A DNA stretch of 64,000 nucleotides. Source: Nocardia sputorum (GTDB lineage Bacteria; Actinomycetota; Actinomycetes; Mycobacteriales; Mycobacteriaceae). Shown here piece after piece: positions 7,277 through 15,833 of the stretch. Positions within the stretch are counted from its first letter, which is position 1, and each line of letters starts with the position of its first letter. Where the stretch lies: assembly GCF_027924405.1 (NCBI RefSeq), contig NZ_AP026978.1, forward strand, positions 6,076,001 through 6,140,000, read 5' to 3'. The position numbers and the translations under genes were made by a program. The notes beneath the pieces were generated by a model. It made no database searches, had not been told where the DNA came from, and was given only the letters and a program-made list of their open reading frames with translations.

Positions 7277-7789
7277 ACCCGAGTCGCGCTGCGGCCGTCA
7301 CTGATCGGATGTTGCATCCGCCAACACGAAGAGGGGATCTTCCGCGTCACCGATGACACGATCGACATCGTCGCCGCCGACGGCAGCTCCATCGCGAGCG
7401 TTCCGCGCGCGCTCACGCTCGACCAGCACGTGATCACGTTGGAGCCGCGTGTGGACGTCAACGGCACCACGCTGGTCGCCGATGTCTCCGCCCAGGAGGT
7501 CGGCTATTGGCGCAAGACCTCGCCGCGGCAGCGCAGCATCGAGGCGGGCATCGCGATGGGCGGTCTGATCGGCGGCGTCGGCGGCACCATTGTCGGCCTC
7601 GTCATCGGCATCGCCGCGGGTGGACTGCTGCTTCCGATCAGCCTGCCGGTGAGCCTGATCGTCGGTGTGTTGGGCGGCATGGCGGTCGGCGGTGCTGCGG
7701 GCGCGTCGATTCCCAACTCCGATGTTCCCGACCAGTGGGACTACCAGGAGGAGTGCCACAACAGCGGGCCGTACCGCTACTGCTGGTAG
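7277..7789 (+). pseudogene. 5'-truncated gene for a secreted glycine-rich protein
   Basis: The frame encodes IFRVTDDTIDIVAADGSSIASVPRALTLDQHVITLEPRVDVNGTTLVADVSAQEVGYWRKTSPRQRSIEAG, then a long glycine-rich hydrophobic segment (GGLIGGVGGTIVGLVIG...LIVGVLGGMAVGGAAGASIPNSD) and an ending rich in Y/W/C. The same architecture, with a signal peptide, is found intact in the gene at 8344. Here no ATG or GTG lies in frame between the upstream overlap with the WXG100 operon and the conserved part. The signal peptide and promoter therefore seem to be lost. An unusual start inside the antisense WXG100 region cannot be excluded. Confidence 0.5.
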
Positions 7790-8343
7790 TTTGCGGCGGC
7801 AGTCGATGGGGGCCGAAGGTCAATGTCGGTCCTCTTCGCAACACACCAGCACCACAACGGCCGATCTGATCGCAGCTATTCGCAGCAGGATTCGGCACAT
7901 GTTCTTGGTAGCAGCCCGCTCACGGCCTCTGGCACCGGCTGCTTTTGGTCGACCTGGCGCCGCCGACTCGACTGATCACGCGGTCCGGCTGGAGTATCGA
8001 ATTGCTGCGCGACGCCGAGACGCACAGGTAGACCGAGGACGCACTGAACGATATCAACATGTGGGCTGGGGAGCAGTGCGTCTCGACGGGGGCGAAACGA
8101 GAGCTTCCACCTGGCAGTCGCCCGAGTCGACGGCTGGGTCGGCGACAGCATCGCTTTCAGTTTGCCGAGACCTCATTTCGGATCAATTACCATGTTGCTC
8201 AATCGGTTCCACATTGTGGACAATCTCACAAGGTTTGCCTTGACGGTCGTGCAGTCGCTACCAATAGTGCGTTCACATCACACGAAACGACGTTCGATTC
8301 GTCCACGTGGGGGTGTCGGGGGTCGGGGAGGAGAATGAATTCA
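7790..8343. other. Intergenic stretch without a convincing gene
   Basis: Several short frames cross this interval but none has a start with a ribosome-binding site or a recognisable domain. From about 8160 the sequence becomes AT-richer (GATCAATTACC, CACATTGTGGACAATC) and probably contains the promoter of the secreted protein at 8344. GGGGAGGAG at 8325-8333 is that gene's ribosome-binding site. Confidence 0.5.
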
Positions 8344-9003
8344 ATGGTCTATCGCGCTGCAATTCGGGTCGGTCGGAAGGCGCTCATCGGTGCGCTGCCG
8401 CTGGCCGTGGCGACTACGTTCGCCGGTGCCGGAGCCGCATCGGCCACCAACTACGCCGAGCAGCAGGCGCAGCTGGCGCAGGCGATCTCGACGTCGGGCA
8501 CGTCCGCGGACATCGGCTACCACACCACGGTCGCGCCGGACCTGCGCAGCGTGTCCGCCACGCTGGACGCGGGCACGTTCCAGCTCGGGGAGACTTCGAT
8601 CAAGGTCGTGAACCAGGTCGGCGCGGCGGTCACCGAGCTTCCGCGCACGCTGGCCACGCCGTCCGGTACCACCATCGCCTTGGATGCCGAGGTGTCCGAG
8701 GACGGCCGCACGCTGTCGGTGACGACACCTGAGGTCTCAGCGGCGACGGGCGCGGAACTGAAGGACATCGCGACCAATCCGGGCGCGCAGTACCCGGATC
8801 CGGTCATGAACGGTGCGGCCGCGGGCGCGGGTGTCGGTGCGGTCGCCGCCCTTATCACCTGCATTCCGACCCTGGCGATCTTCGTGGTCGGTTACGCGCT
8901 GTGCGCCGTGGTCGGCGTGGTGACCACCGCCATCCTGGGTGCCGTGGTCGGCGCGGTCGTGGGTACGGTCGCGCCGGATGTCATTCCGCAGGTGCTGCCC
9001 TGA
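8344..9003 (+). CDS. Secreted hypothetical protein with C-terminal glycine/alanine-rich hydrophobic domain
   Basis: The 219-residue product has a Sec signal peptide (MVYRAAIRVGRKALIGALPLAVATTFAGAGAASA), a ~120-residue beta-like ectodomain (TVAPDLRSVSATLDAGTFQLGETSIKVVN...LDAEVSEDGRTLSVTTPEVSAATG), and a C-terminal hydrophobic region (GAAAGAGVGAVAALITCIPTLAIFVVGYALCAVVGVVTTAILGAVVGAVVGTV). It is a paralogue of the truncated frame at 7277-7789. The ATG at 8344 is preferred to 8335, because the purine-rich box at 8325-8333 is too close to 8335. Function unknown; the ending could insert in the membrane or the mycolate layer. Confidence 0.7.
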   Translation: MVYRAAIRVGRKALIGALPLAVATTFAGAGAASATNYAEQQAQLAQAISTSGTSADIGYHTTVAPDLRSVSATLDAGTFQLGETSIKVVNQVGAAVTELPRTLATPSGTTIALDAEVSEDGRTLSVTTPEVSAATGAELKDIATNPGAQYPDPVMNGAAAGAGVGAVAALITCIPTLAIFVVGYALCAVVGVVTTAILGAVVGAVVGTVAPDVIPQVLP

Positions 9004-9040
9004 CAATCAGCGATTGATCTGCTGAGCTGAAACGCGAAAA

Positions 9041-9071
9041 GCGCTGCGGCGGACACGATCCGCCGCAGCGC
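9041..9071 (+). terminator. Terminator hairpin between the secreted protein and the carboxylase
   Basis: GCGCTGCGGCGGA (9041-9053) pairs perfectly with 9059-9071 over a 5-nt loop, with AAAAG before it and CTTGCTTC after. It sits between convergent genes, so it can serve both. The remaining bases to 9268 show no gene. Confidence 0.7.
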
Positions 9072-9268
9072 CTTGCTTCTGGTCGTCCATGGTTCGCTAC
9101 TTGGCGCACGCTCGGTGGTCCCACAGCCGCGTGAGCTCTGTCGCGTCCGCGTTACCGGTGACTTCAGGGCCGACATCGGTCGAGGAGGTCGCCAGATGCC
9201 TCTTCCGGCAACCTGTCGGTGTGACAGCCTCGGCGTGCCATACGCCCAGCTGCGGAGTCAACGGGAGA

Positions 9269-10894
9269 TCACATCGGGTACACCGGATGCTTGCGCGGGT
9301 TGAACTCCGGCTTGACCGGCGGCTTGTCCCGCAACAGGCGTAGCGCGTTCCGGATCTCCAGACGGGTCCGCGACGGTTCGATGACCGCGTCGATGTAGCC
9401 GCGTTCGGCGGCGATCCACGGGGTGGCGATCGTCTCGTTGTACTGGTTGATCATGAACTCGCGCGCCGCTGCCCGATGCTCCTCGGGCACCGCCGCCAAT
9501 TGCCGCTTGCCGATGAGGTCGACCGCGCTCTCGGCGCCGATCACCGCGATCCGGGCCGTCGGCCAGGCGAAACTGATATCGGCGCCCACCTGTCGGGCCG
9601 CCATCATGCCGTAGGCGCCACCGTAAGACTTGCGCACGACCAGGTTGATGATCGGGACCGTCGCCTCGATGATCGCGCGCGGTACCCGCCCGCCGCGGAT
9701 GATCACACCGTTGGCTTCCTGCTCGAGGCCCGGCAGCACGCCCGGGGTGTCCGCGACGAACACCAGCGGGATATTGAACGCGTCGCAGAGCCGGATGAAG
9801 TAGGTCGACTTGTCCGAGCAGGCGGCGTCGATGGAACCGCCCAGCACCAGCGGCTGGTTGGCGATCACACCGACCGGATAACCGTCGACCCTGGCGAACC
9901 CGGTGATCAGATTCGGGGCGAACGCGGCGCGGATCTCGTGGAATTCACCGTCGTCGAAGATCCGCAGCAGGATCTCGTGCATGTCGTAACCGGCGCGATC
10001 GGAATCCGGGATGATCGTGTCGAGCTCCCGGTCGGTAGCAGTGATCTCCGGCTCCAGGCCGGGGTTCACGATCGGCGGCTGCTCGAGACAGCTCGTCGGC
10101 ATGTAGCTCAGGTAGTTGCGCGCCCACTCGTAGGCTTCCTGCTCGGTGTCGGCCACGTGATGCAGGGTGCCGCGTTTGGCTTGGACCTCGGCGCCCCCGA
10201 GCTCCTCGGCGGTGATGTCCTCACCGTTGACGGCTTTGATCACCTCCGGCCCGGTGACGAACATGTAGGAATCCTTGGTGCCGATGAGCACGTCGGTGTT
10301 GATCGGCCCGTACACCGAACCGGCCGCGCACTTGCCGAGAATGATCGACACCTGCGGCACATACCCGGACAGTTTCTCCAACACCCGCGAAATATCACCG
10401 AACGAAGCGATCGAACCCACCGCGTCCTGGATACGCGCACCGCCGGAATCATTGATCGTCACCACCGGGCATGCGTTGTCGAACGCGAGTTGCAGCGCCC
10501 GCATGAACTTTCGGGCGGACGTGATACCGACCGACCCGCCGTACACGGTCTGATCGTGGGCGATCACCACCACCGGACGGCCCCCGATCAGGCCGCGACC
10601 GGTGACCAGCCCGTCACCGTAGAGAGCATCCGGTCGGTCGGGCTGACGAGCCAACGCACCGGTCTCGATGAACGTCCCGGGGTCGAGCAGCATGTTCACA
10701 CGCTGGCGAACGCTCGGAACGCCCTTCTTCTCCCGCTTGGCGACACCGGCCTCACCTGCCGGTTCCGCAGCAATCGTCAGGATCTTGACCAGTTCCTCGA
10801 GCTTCGCCTCGGTACCTGTCACGCTCGCCGCCACCTTCCGAACCAACTGTTGTGCCCCCGCGACGTTAAGCGTTATCGACACAAAACGTGTCAT
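9269..10894 (-). CDS. Acyl-CoA carboxylase beta subunit (carboxyltransferase)
   Basis: The 541-residue protein is a full-length AccD/PccB-type carboxyltransferase that moves CO2 from biotin to an acyl-CoA. It shows the N-terminal acyl-CoA side (KGVPSVRQRVNMLLDPGTFIETG, VVVIAHDQTVYGGSVG, ARIQDAVGSIASFGDI) and the C-terminal biotin side (VFVADTPGVLPGLEQEANGVIIRGG, INLVVRKSYGGAYGMMAARQVGAD). No biotinylated alpha subunit gene is nearby, so it must use one encoded elsewhere. The ATG at 10894 gives an N-terminus about 20 residues longer than usual; a GTG at 10882 or a later start is possible. Acyl-CoA specificity cannot be told from sequence alone. Confidence 0.9.
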   Translation of the reverse strand: MTRFVSITLNVAGAQQLVRKVAASVTGTEAKLEELVKILTIAAEPAGEAGVAKREKKGVPSVRQRVNMLLDPGTFIETGALARQPDRPDALYGDGLVTGRGLIGGRPVVVIAHDQTVYGGSVGITSARKFMRALQLAFDNACPVVTINDSGGARIQDAVGSIASFGDISRVLEKLSGYVPQVSIILGKCAAGSVYGPINTDVLIGTKDSYMFVTGPEVIKAVNGEDITAEELGGAEVQAKRGTLHHVADTEQEAYEWARNYLSYMPTSCLEQPPIVNPGLEPEITATDRELDTIIPDSDRAGYDMHEILLRIFDDGEFHEIRAAFAPNLITGFARVDGYPVGVIANQPLVLGGSIDAACSDKSTYFIRLCDAFNIPLVFVADTPGVLPGLEQEANGVIIRGGRVPRAIIEATVPIINLVVRKSYGGAYGMMAARQVGADISFAWPTARIAVIGAESAVDLIGKRQLAAVPEEHRAAAREFMINQYNETIATPWIAAERGYIDAVIEPSRTRLEIRNALRLLRDKPPVKPEFNPRKHPVYPM

Positions 10895-11147
10895 CGAACT
10901 GGATATCCCGGACAAATCACAGCCGAGGTCGGCCACACATCAGATCCTCGACAGTCAGGGGAACGAAGGACTGGCAAGACGCCGTTGCATGGCGATGATC
11001 GTTTCGGGCGATTCGAAGGCACGGTCGCGGCGGCCGACGGTGAGCCGGTGCAGGATTCCACCTTCGGTCGAACACTCCACGGCGGCGTCAGCGGCGGGAA
11101 ACCGCGTCCGATCGTGTTGCCGCGGTGTAAGCGCCTCCATGAAAGGC
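10895..11147. other. Intergenic stretch between carboxylase and rpsN
   Basis: About 250 bp without a supported gene. A short minus-strand frame (10955-11197) has no ribosome-binding site and runs through the rpsN terminator. The carboxylase promoter should lie close to 10900-10960. Confidence 0.4.
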
Positions 11148-11180
11148 GAGGACACGGACTCGGTATGAGTCCGTGCCCTC
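11148..11180 (-). terminator. Terminator after rpsN
   Basis: GAGGACACGGACTC (11148-11161) and GAGTCCGTGCCCTC (11167-11180) form a 14-bp stem with one wobble around a GGTAT loop. Read on the minus strand it is followed by a CCTTT tract. It lies 40 bp after the rpsN stop and closes the rplN-rplX-rplE-rpsN unit. Confidence 0.75.
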
Positions 11181-11220
11181 GGCGTCTTGCTATTCAAGTG
11201 CGCTCACGAGGAGCGCGAGC

Positions 11221-11406
11221 TCACCAGGAGCTCTTGTGCACGCCGGGCAGCTCGCCCCGGTGCGCCATTTCGCGCAGGCACACGCGGCAGAGGCCGAACT
11301 TGCGGTAGACCGCGTGCGGGCGGCCGCAGCGCTGGCAGCGGGTGTAGGCGCGGACAGCGAACTTCGGCTTGGCGTTGGCCTTGTTGACCAGTGCTTTCTT
11401 AGCCAT
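11221..11406 (-). CDS. rpsN: 30S ribosomal protein S14, zinc-binding type
   Basis: The 61-residue protein [24 protein letters not shown]... contains the zinc knuckle C-x2-C-x12-C-x2-C ([20 protein letters not shown]) of type Z S14, and ends in [13 protein letters not shown] as usual. It follows rplE by 4 bp. It is the last gene before a strong hairpin, whereas rpsH would normally come next. Confidence 0.97.
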   Translation of the reverse strand: MAKKALVNKANAKPKFAVRAYTRCQRCGRPHAVYRKFGLCRVCLREMAHRGELPGVHKSSW

Positions 11407-11410
11407 GTGC

Positions 11411-11974
11411 TCAGTTCTCCTTGAACGGGAAGCCGAGGTGCTTGAGCAGGGCACGGCCTTCTTCGTTGTTGGTCGCGGTGGTCACCACGGTGATGTCCAT
11501 ACCACGCGGGCGGTCGATCTTGTCGACGTCGATCTCGTGGAACATCGACTGCTCGCTCAGGCCGAACGTGTAGTTGCCGTTGCCGTCGAACTGCTTCGGC
11601 GACAGGCCGCGGAAGTCGCGGATACGCGGCAGCGCGATGGAGACCAGGCGGTCGAGGAACTCCCACATCCGGTCGCCGCGCAGGGTGACCTTGGCGCCGA
11701 TCGGCATGCCCTCACGCAGCTTGAACTGCGCGATGGACTTGGTCGCCTTGCGGATCTGCGGCTTCTGTCCGGTGATCAGGGCCAGGTCCTCGACGGCGCC
11801 GTTGATCAGCTTCGCGTCGCGTGCGGCGTCGCCGACACCCATGTTGACGACGACCTTCACCACGCCCGGGATCTGCATCACGTTGGCGTAGCCGAATTCC
11901 TTGTTCAGCGCGTCCTTGATCTCTTCGCGGTAGCGCTGCTTCAGCCGGGGCTGCACTTTTTCCGTCGTGGTCAT
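11411..11974 (-). CDS. rplE: 50S ribosomal protein L5
   Basis: The 187-residue protein binds 5S rRNA and contacts the P-site tRNA in the central protuberance. It shows [85 protein letters not shown] and [21 protein letters not shown], all standard L5 segments. Full length. Its start is 1 bp after the rplX stop region, within one operon. Confidence 0.97.
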   Translation of the reverse strand: MTTTEKVQPRLKQRYREEIKDALNKEFGYANVMQIPGVVKVVVNMGVGDAARDAKLINGAVEDLALITGQKPQIRKATKSIAQFKLREGMPIGAKVTLRGDRMWEFLDRLVSIALPRIRDFRGLSPKQFDGNGNYTFGLSEQSMFHEIDVDKIDRPRGMDITVVTTATNNEEGRALLKHLGFPFKEN

Positions 11975-11975
11975 G

Positions 11976-12293
11976 TCAGATGTCCTTCCCGTTCTTACGG
12001 GAGATCCGGACCCGCTTGCCGCTCTCCTCGTCGGTCCGGTAGCCGACGCGGGCCGGCTTGCCGTCGGAGTCGACGACCATCACGTTCGAGACGTGGATGG
12101 GGGCTTCCTGGGTCACGATGCCGCCCGAGGAGGCGCCGCGCTGGTTGGCGGAGTTCGCGACGTGCTTCTTGATCCGGTTCACGCCCTCGACGAGAACCCG
12201 GTTCTCCTTCGGGTAGGCCTGGATGACCTTGCCCTTGGCGCCCTTGTCCTTGCCCGAGATGACGAGCACGGTGTCACCCTTGTGCACCTTCAT
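11976..12293 (-). CDS. rplX: 50S ribosomal protein L24
   Basis: The 105-residue protein contains the KOW motif [44 protein letters not shown] and a [14 protein letters not shown] core. L24 is one of the first proteins to assemble on 23S rRNA. It lies 1 bp after rplN and just before rplE. Confidence 0.97.
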   Translation of the reverse strand: MKVHKGDTVLVISGKDKGAKGKVIQAYPKENRVLVEGVNRIKKHVANSANQRGASSGGIVTQEAPIHVSNVMVVDSDGKPARVGYRTDEESGKRVRISRKNGKDI

Positions 12294-12294
12294 G

Positions 12295-12663
12295 TCAGAG
12301 CACCTCCGGGGCCAGCGAGACGATCTTCATGAACTTCTTGTCGCGCAGCTCGCGGCCGACCGGGCCGAAGATGCGGGTGCCGCGCGGGTCGTTGTCCGCC
12401 TTGATGAGCACGGCCGCGTTCTCGTCGAAACGGATGTAGGAACCGTCCGGACGGCGGCGCTCCTTGGTGGTGCGCACGACGACGGCCTTGACGACGTCAC
12501 CCCGCTTCACGTTGCCGCCGGGGATGGCGTCCTTCACGGTAGCGACGATGATGTCGCCGATACCGGCATAGCGACGCGACGAACCACCGAGAACGCGGAT
12601 GCAGAGGATCTCCTTCGCACCCGTGTTGTCGGCGACGCGCAGTCGCGACTCCTGCTGAATCAC
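12295..12663 (-). CDS. rplN: 50S ribosomal protein L14
   Basis: The 122-residue protein ([65 protein letters not shown]) is a complete L14, which binds 23S rRNA at the subunit interface. It starts with GTG preceded by AAGGAGGA. It is the first gene of this operon fragment and is divergent from the M13 peptidase rather than following rpsQ. Confidence 0.97.
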   Translation of the reverse strand: MIQQESRLRVADNTGAKEILCIRVLGGSSRRYAGIGDIIVATVKDAIPGGNVKRGDVVKAVVVRTTKERRRPDGSYIRFDENAAVLIKADNDPRGTRIFGPVGRELRDKKFMKIVSLAPEVL

Positions 12664-12831
12664 TTCAGCGTCCTCCTTGACCTGGACGTATGTGCACGCC
12701 GGATTGCCGACCCGACGGGCATGGTCGGTTGCCCTCCGGACGCGCGCCTGCCAGCGGTTTTCTCGGTTCGAGCAAGAAACGCGGAACCAACCACTGGGGG
12801 TTCACTGCCGGATTGCGGGCACAGCTCCCGC

Positions 12832-12872
12832 AGGCAACCGGTCTAGTGTAGGGGAATCCGCAGGTCGTTCCC
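12832..12872 (-). promoter_or_regulatory. Promoter block of the rplN operon
   Basis: On the minus strand TACACT (complement of 12846-12851) serves as -10, with a TTGGGA-like hexamer 18 nt upstream. The surrounding block (12832-12852) is nearly identical to 381-401 in front of rpsH. About 170 nt separate it from the rplN GTG, as for rpsH. This 5' leader (12664-12831) has no gene; it might carry autogenous control but I see no clear ribosomal-protein binding structure. Confidence 0.6.
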
Positions 12873-13000
12873 AAATCGGGGCCACACGGCGGTGCCCGTT
12901 TCCCCAATCCCGGCCGGTCCGGCGCCGCGCCGGTAGCCTCGTGTCCTGCAAGGCTGCCTTCGTACACCAGCGGCACCGCCGCGTCGGGGAGAGGATTCTC

Positions 13001-15049
13001 GTGACATCTACCGGTCGGCCAGCGAAGCTGGATCGTCGTGCCTTCCTGATCGCCCTCGGGGCCGTTCCCGCCGCCGCTGCCCTGGTCGCGTGCTCGGACG
13101 ACACCGAACCCGCGAGCAGGACGCTCACCGGCGTCGATCTCAGCGGAGCCGACGAGACGGTCCGGCCGCAGGACGATCTGTACCGGCACGTCAACGGGAA
13201 GTGGCTGCGCGAGTACCAGCTGCCGCCGGACAAGGTCAGCTACGGCTCGGGGAGTGAGGCGGGCGATCGCACCGAGCAGCAGCTGCGGGAGATCATCGAC
13301 GGCATCCGGGACCCGAAGCCCGGCTCGGAAGAGCAGCAGATCAGGGATCTCTACGACGCCAGGGTGGACTGGGACGAGATCGAACGGCTCGGCATGACGC
13401 CGCTGGCGCCGCTGTTCGCCAAGATCGACGGCGCCGCCACCAAGGCGGACCTGGCCAAGGTGATGGCCGAGCTGCCGATCGGCGGGTTGATCGGGCTCGG
13501 CATCGGCGTCGACCGGAAGAATTCCAACGCCTACATCCCTTCGGTCGGACAGTCCGGGCTCGGCCTGGGCGAGCAGTACTACCGGAAGCCGGAGTACGGC
13601 GAAGTGCTCTCGCAGTACCGCACCTTCCTGGAGCGGATCGCCGCGGGGGCGGGGTTCGCCGACCCGGCCGGGCTGGCCCAGCGGGTGTTCGACCTGGAGA
13701 AGCGCATCGCGCCCGCCCATTGGGACAACGTGCGCAACCGCGACACCGACGCGACGTACAACCTCTACAGCTGGGCCGATTTGACCGCGCTCGCCCCGGG
13801 CTTCGACTGGGATCCGTGGCTGGCGGGGAACACCGACCGCCCGCGCGAGTTGTTCGCGACGATGGTGGTGAGTCAGCCGTCCTTCATCACGGCGGCGGGT
13901 CAGCTGTGGACCGAGGTGGACATCGCCACGTGGCGGGACTACCTGAAGCTGTCGGTGCTGCGGGAGTTCGCGCCGTATCTGCCCAAGGCTGTCAACGACG
14001 CGAATTTCGATTTCAAGGGCCGGATTCTCAACGGACAGGACCAGCGCCCCGAACGGTGGAAGTACGGCGTGGGCATCGTCGACGAAAAGCTCGGCGAGCA
14101 GCTCGGGAAACTGTATGTGGCCAAGCACTTTCCGCCCGAGGCCAAGGAGCGGGCCAAGGAAATGCTCGCCGACGTCATCGCGGCGTATCGGGAGAACTTC
14201 ACCAATTCGACCTGGATGTCGCCCGCGACCAGGGCGGCGTCGCTGGCGAAACTGGACAAGATCGATCCCAAGATCGGCTACCCGGACAAGTGGATCGACT
14301 ATTCGACGCTGAAGATCACCAAGGGCAAGTTGATCGAGTCGCTACTGGCCATCAACGAGTTCGAGGTCAAGCGGGCGTTCGCGCGTCTGGGCACCCCGGT
14401 CGACAAGTCCGAGTGGGGCATGTCGCCGCAAACGGTGAATGCCTACTACTCGTCGACTTCCAATCAGATCGTCTTCCCCGCCGCCTACCTCCAGCCGCCG
14501 TTCTTCGACAAGGACGCCCTGCCCGCCGTCAACTACGGCGCGGTCGGGTCCACCATCGGGCACGAGATCGGCCACGGCTTCGACGACCAGGGCTCCAAGT
14601 ACGACGGCGACGGCAACCGTCGCGACTGGTGGACGCCCGAGGACCGCGCCGCGTTCGACGCCAAAGCCAAACAACTGGTGGACCAGTACAACGCGCTCGT
14701 CCCGGAGGGGCTCGAGCCGAACCAGCATGTCAACGGCGAACTGACCGTGGGCGAGAACCTCGCCGATCTGCGCGGCCTGCAGATCACGCTGGCCGCCTTC
14801 CGCATCGCCGAAAAGCGCCGTGGCATCGACGATCCCGACTATCGCACCATGTTCCTTTCCTGGGCCCGCAGCTGGCGCGAGAAGCAGACGAAGGAGCTCA
14901 CCGTCCGCTACCTCAGCATCGACACGCACTCTCCCAACGAATTCCGCTGCAATCAGGTCGTGCGCAATCTCGATGAGTTCTACAAGACGTTCGATGTGAA
15001 GGAAGGCGACAAGTTGTACCTGCCGCCGGATCAGCGAGTGACCTTCTGA
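13001..15049 (+). CDS. M13-family metallopeptidase, predicted Tat lipoprotein
   Basis: The 682-residue protein is a neprilysin-like zinc endopeptidase. Residues 11-31 (DRRAFLIALGAVPAAAALVAC) combine a twin-arginine motif with a lipobox ending in Cys31. The M13 N-domain follows (QDDLYRHVNGKWLREYQLPPDKVSYGS). The catalytic core has IGHEIGHGF (HExxH, about residue 521) and GENLADLRG (the downstream Glu ligand, about residue 586), and the C-terminus has the usual HSPNEFRCNQVVRNLDEF. All key residues are present. The GTG at 13001 has GGGGAGAGGA upstream. Likely an exported peptidase acting at the cell envelope. Confidence 0.92.
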   Translation: MTSTGRPAKLDRRAFLIALGAVPAAAALVACSDDTEPASRTLTGVDLSGADETVRPQDDLYRHVNGKWLREYQLPPDKVSYGSGSEAGDRTEQQLREIIDGIRDPKPGSEEQQIRDLYDARVDWDEIERLGMTPLAPLFAKIDGAATKADLAKVMAELPIGGLIGLGIGVDRKNSNAYIPSVGQSGLGLGEQYYRKPEYGEVLSQYRTFLERIAAGAGFADPAGLAQRVFDLEKRIAPAHWDNVRNRDTDATYNLYSWADLTALAPGFDWDPWLAGNTDRPRELFATMVVSQPSFITAAGQLWTEVDIATWRDYLKLSVLREFAPYLPKAVNDANFDFKGRILNGQDQRPERWKYGVGIVDEKLGEQLGKLYVAKHFPPEAKERAKEMLADVIAAYRENFTNSTWMSPATRAASLAKLDKIDPKIGYPDKWIDYSTLKITKGKLIESLLAINEFEVKRAFARLGTPVDKSEWGMSPQTVNAYYSSTSNQIVFPAAYLQPPFFDKDALPAVNYGAVGSTIGHEIGHGFDDQGSKYDGDGNRRDWWTPEDRAAFDAKAKQLVDQYNALVPEGLEPNQHVNGELTVGENLADLRGLQITLAAFRIAEKRRGIDDPDYRTMFLSWARSWREKQTKELTVRYLSIDTHSPNEFRCNQVVRNLDEFYKTFDVKEGDKLYLPPDQRVTF

Positions 15050-15066
15050 GCGTTCCGACCGCGCAT

Positions 15067-15094
15067 TCGAGCCCGTCCTTCGCGGCGGGCTCGA
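15067..15094. terminator. Bidirectional terminator
   Basis: TCGAGCCCG (15067-15075) pairs with CGGGCTCGA (15086-15094). It lies between the convergent ends of the peptidase and the TetR gene. No strong T-tract. Confidence 0.55.
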
Positions 15095-15097
15095 TCG

Positions 15098-15757
15098 CTA
15101 TGCGGACCGGAGCAGGCCGTCGATGAGCGCGGCGAGGCCGAGGTCGTAGGTGTCGCGGGCGGCGAGGGAGAGGTAGTCGGAGCCGAGGGCGGCGAGGCGA
15201 GGGTAGGTCTCGGTGTCGAGGTCGGCGAAAACCTGTGCGCGGAAGGTGGGACGGTCCTCCGCGGCCCGGCGGGCGGATCGGGCGCGCACGATGAGGTCGC
15301 CCGCCGTGTAGTGCCAGATGACGCGGTACGCCTGGGCGGCGCGGTCCAGCGGCAGCCCGCCCGCGACGAATCCGTCGACGATGGATTCGCTGACCCACAG
15401 CGCCGAGACGCCCAGAAGATCGTCCGCGGCGAGGATGTCCACGATCCACGGCCGCGCGGCGAGAGCGTCGCGCATGGCGCGCGCCGCGACGCGCACGCGG
15501 TCGCGGGGTTCCTCCGGCAGGTCCGGCCAGACCACCTGGTCGGCGTACTCGTTGAGCAGTAGCCGCAGTAGGTCTTCCTTGTCCCGGACGTGGTGGTAGA
15601 GCGCCATCGGCGTGCAGCCGAGTTCGGTGGCGAGGCGGCGCATGGTCAGTTTCGCCACGCCCTCGGCCTCGATCACCGAGTTGGCCGCCGCGAGGATCTC
15701 CGTGCGGGAGATACGCGCGGGGCGACCGGTGCGCTGTGGTTGCGACGAACTCGGCAT
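15098..15757 (-). CDS. TetR-family regulator
   Basis: The 219-residue protein has a TetR helix-turn-helix (ISRTEILAAANSVIEAEGVAKLTMRRLATELGCTPMALYHHVRDKEDLLRLLLNEYADQ) and a TetR_C-like ligand domain (VRVAARAMRDALAARPWIVDILAAD...). The ATG at 15757 is preferred because GAGGGAAG lies upstream at suitable distance; a further ATG at 15775 is in frame. It is divergent from an MFS exporter, and the palindrome at that gene's start is the likely operator, giving the usual drug-responsive repressor/pump pair. Confidence 0.85.
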   Translation of the reverse strand: MPSSSQPQRTGRPARISRTEILAAANSVIEAEGVAKLTMRRLATELGCTPMALYHHVRDKEDLLRLLLNEYADQVVWPDLPEEPRDRVRVAARAMRDALAARPWIVDILAADDLLGVSALWVSESIVDGFVAGGLPLDRAAQAYRVIWHYTAGDLIVRARSARRAAEDRPTFRAQVFADLDTETYPRLAALGSDYLSLAARDTYDLGLAALIDGLLRSA

Positions 15758-15821
15758 GGGTCCATCTTCCCTCATCCGCCGAATCGGAGGTGGACACGGG
15801 GCGGCTCGCGCGGCTATTTTC

Positions 15822-15833
15822 TATACATGTATA
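15822..15833. promoter_or_regulatory. Palindrome over the MFS start, candidate TetR operator
   Basis: TATACATGTATA is a perfect 12-bp palindrome in a locally AT-rich patch (TTTTC before, AAAA after) and includes the ATG of the MFS gene. TATTTT/CTATAC just upstream could be a -10 for a nearly leaderless transcript, so a bound repressor would block both initiation and translation start. Confidence 0.5.

Noticed and set aside
10955..11197. 80-codon minus-strand frame between the carboxylase and rpsN
   Set aside because: It runs through the rpsN terminator hairpin and has no ribosome-binding site or recognisable domain.
9476..11308. 610-codon plus-strand frame opposite the acyl-CoA carboxylase
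   Set aside because: It is the antisense shadow of a conserved gene; composition is R/H/D/G-rich, with no domain and no ribosome-binding site.
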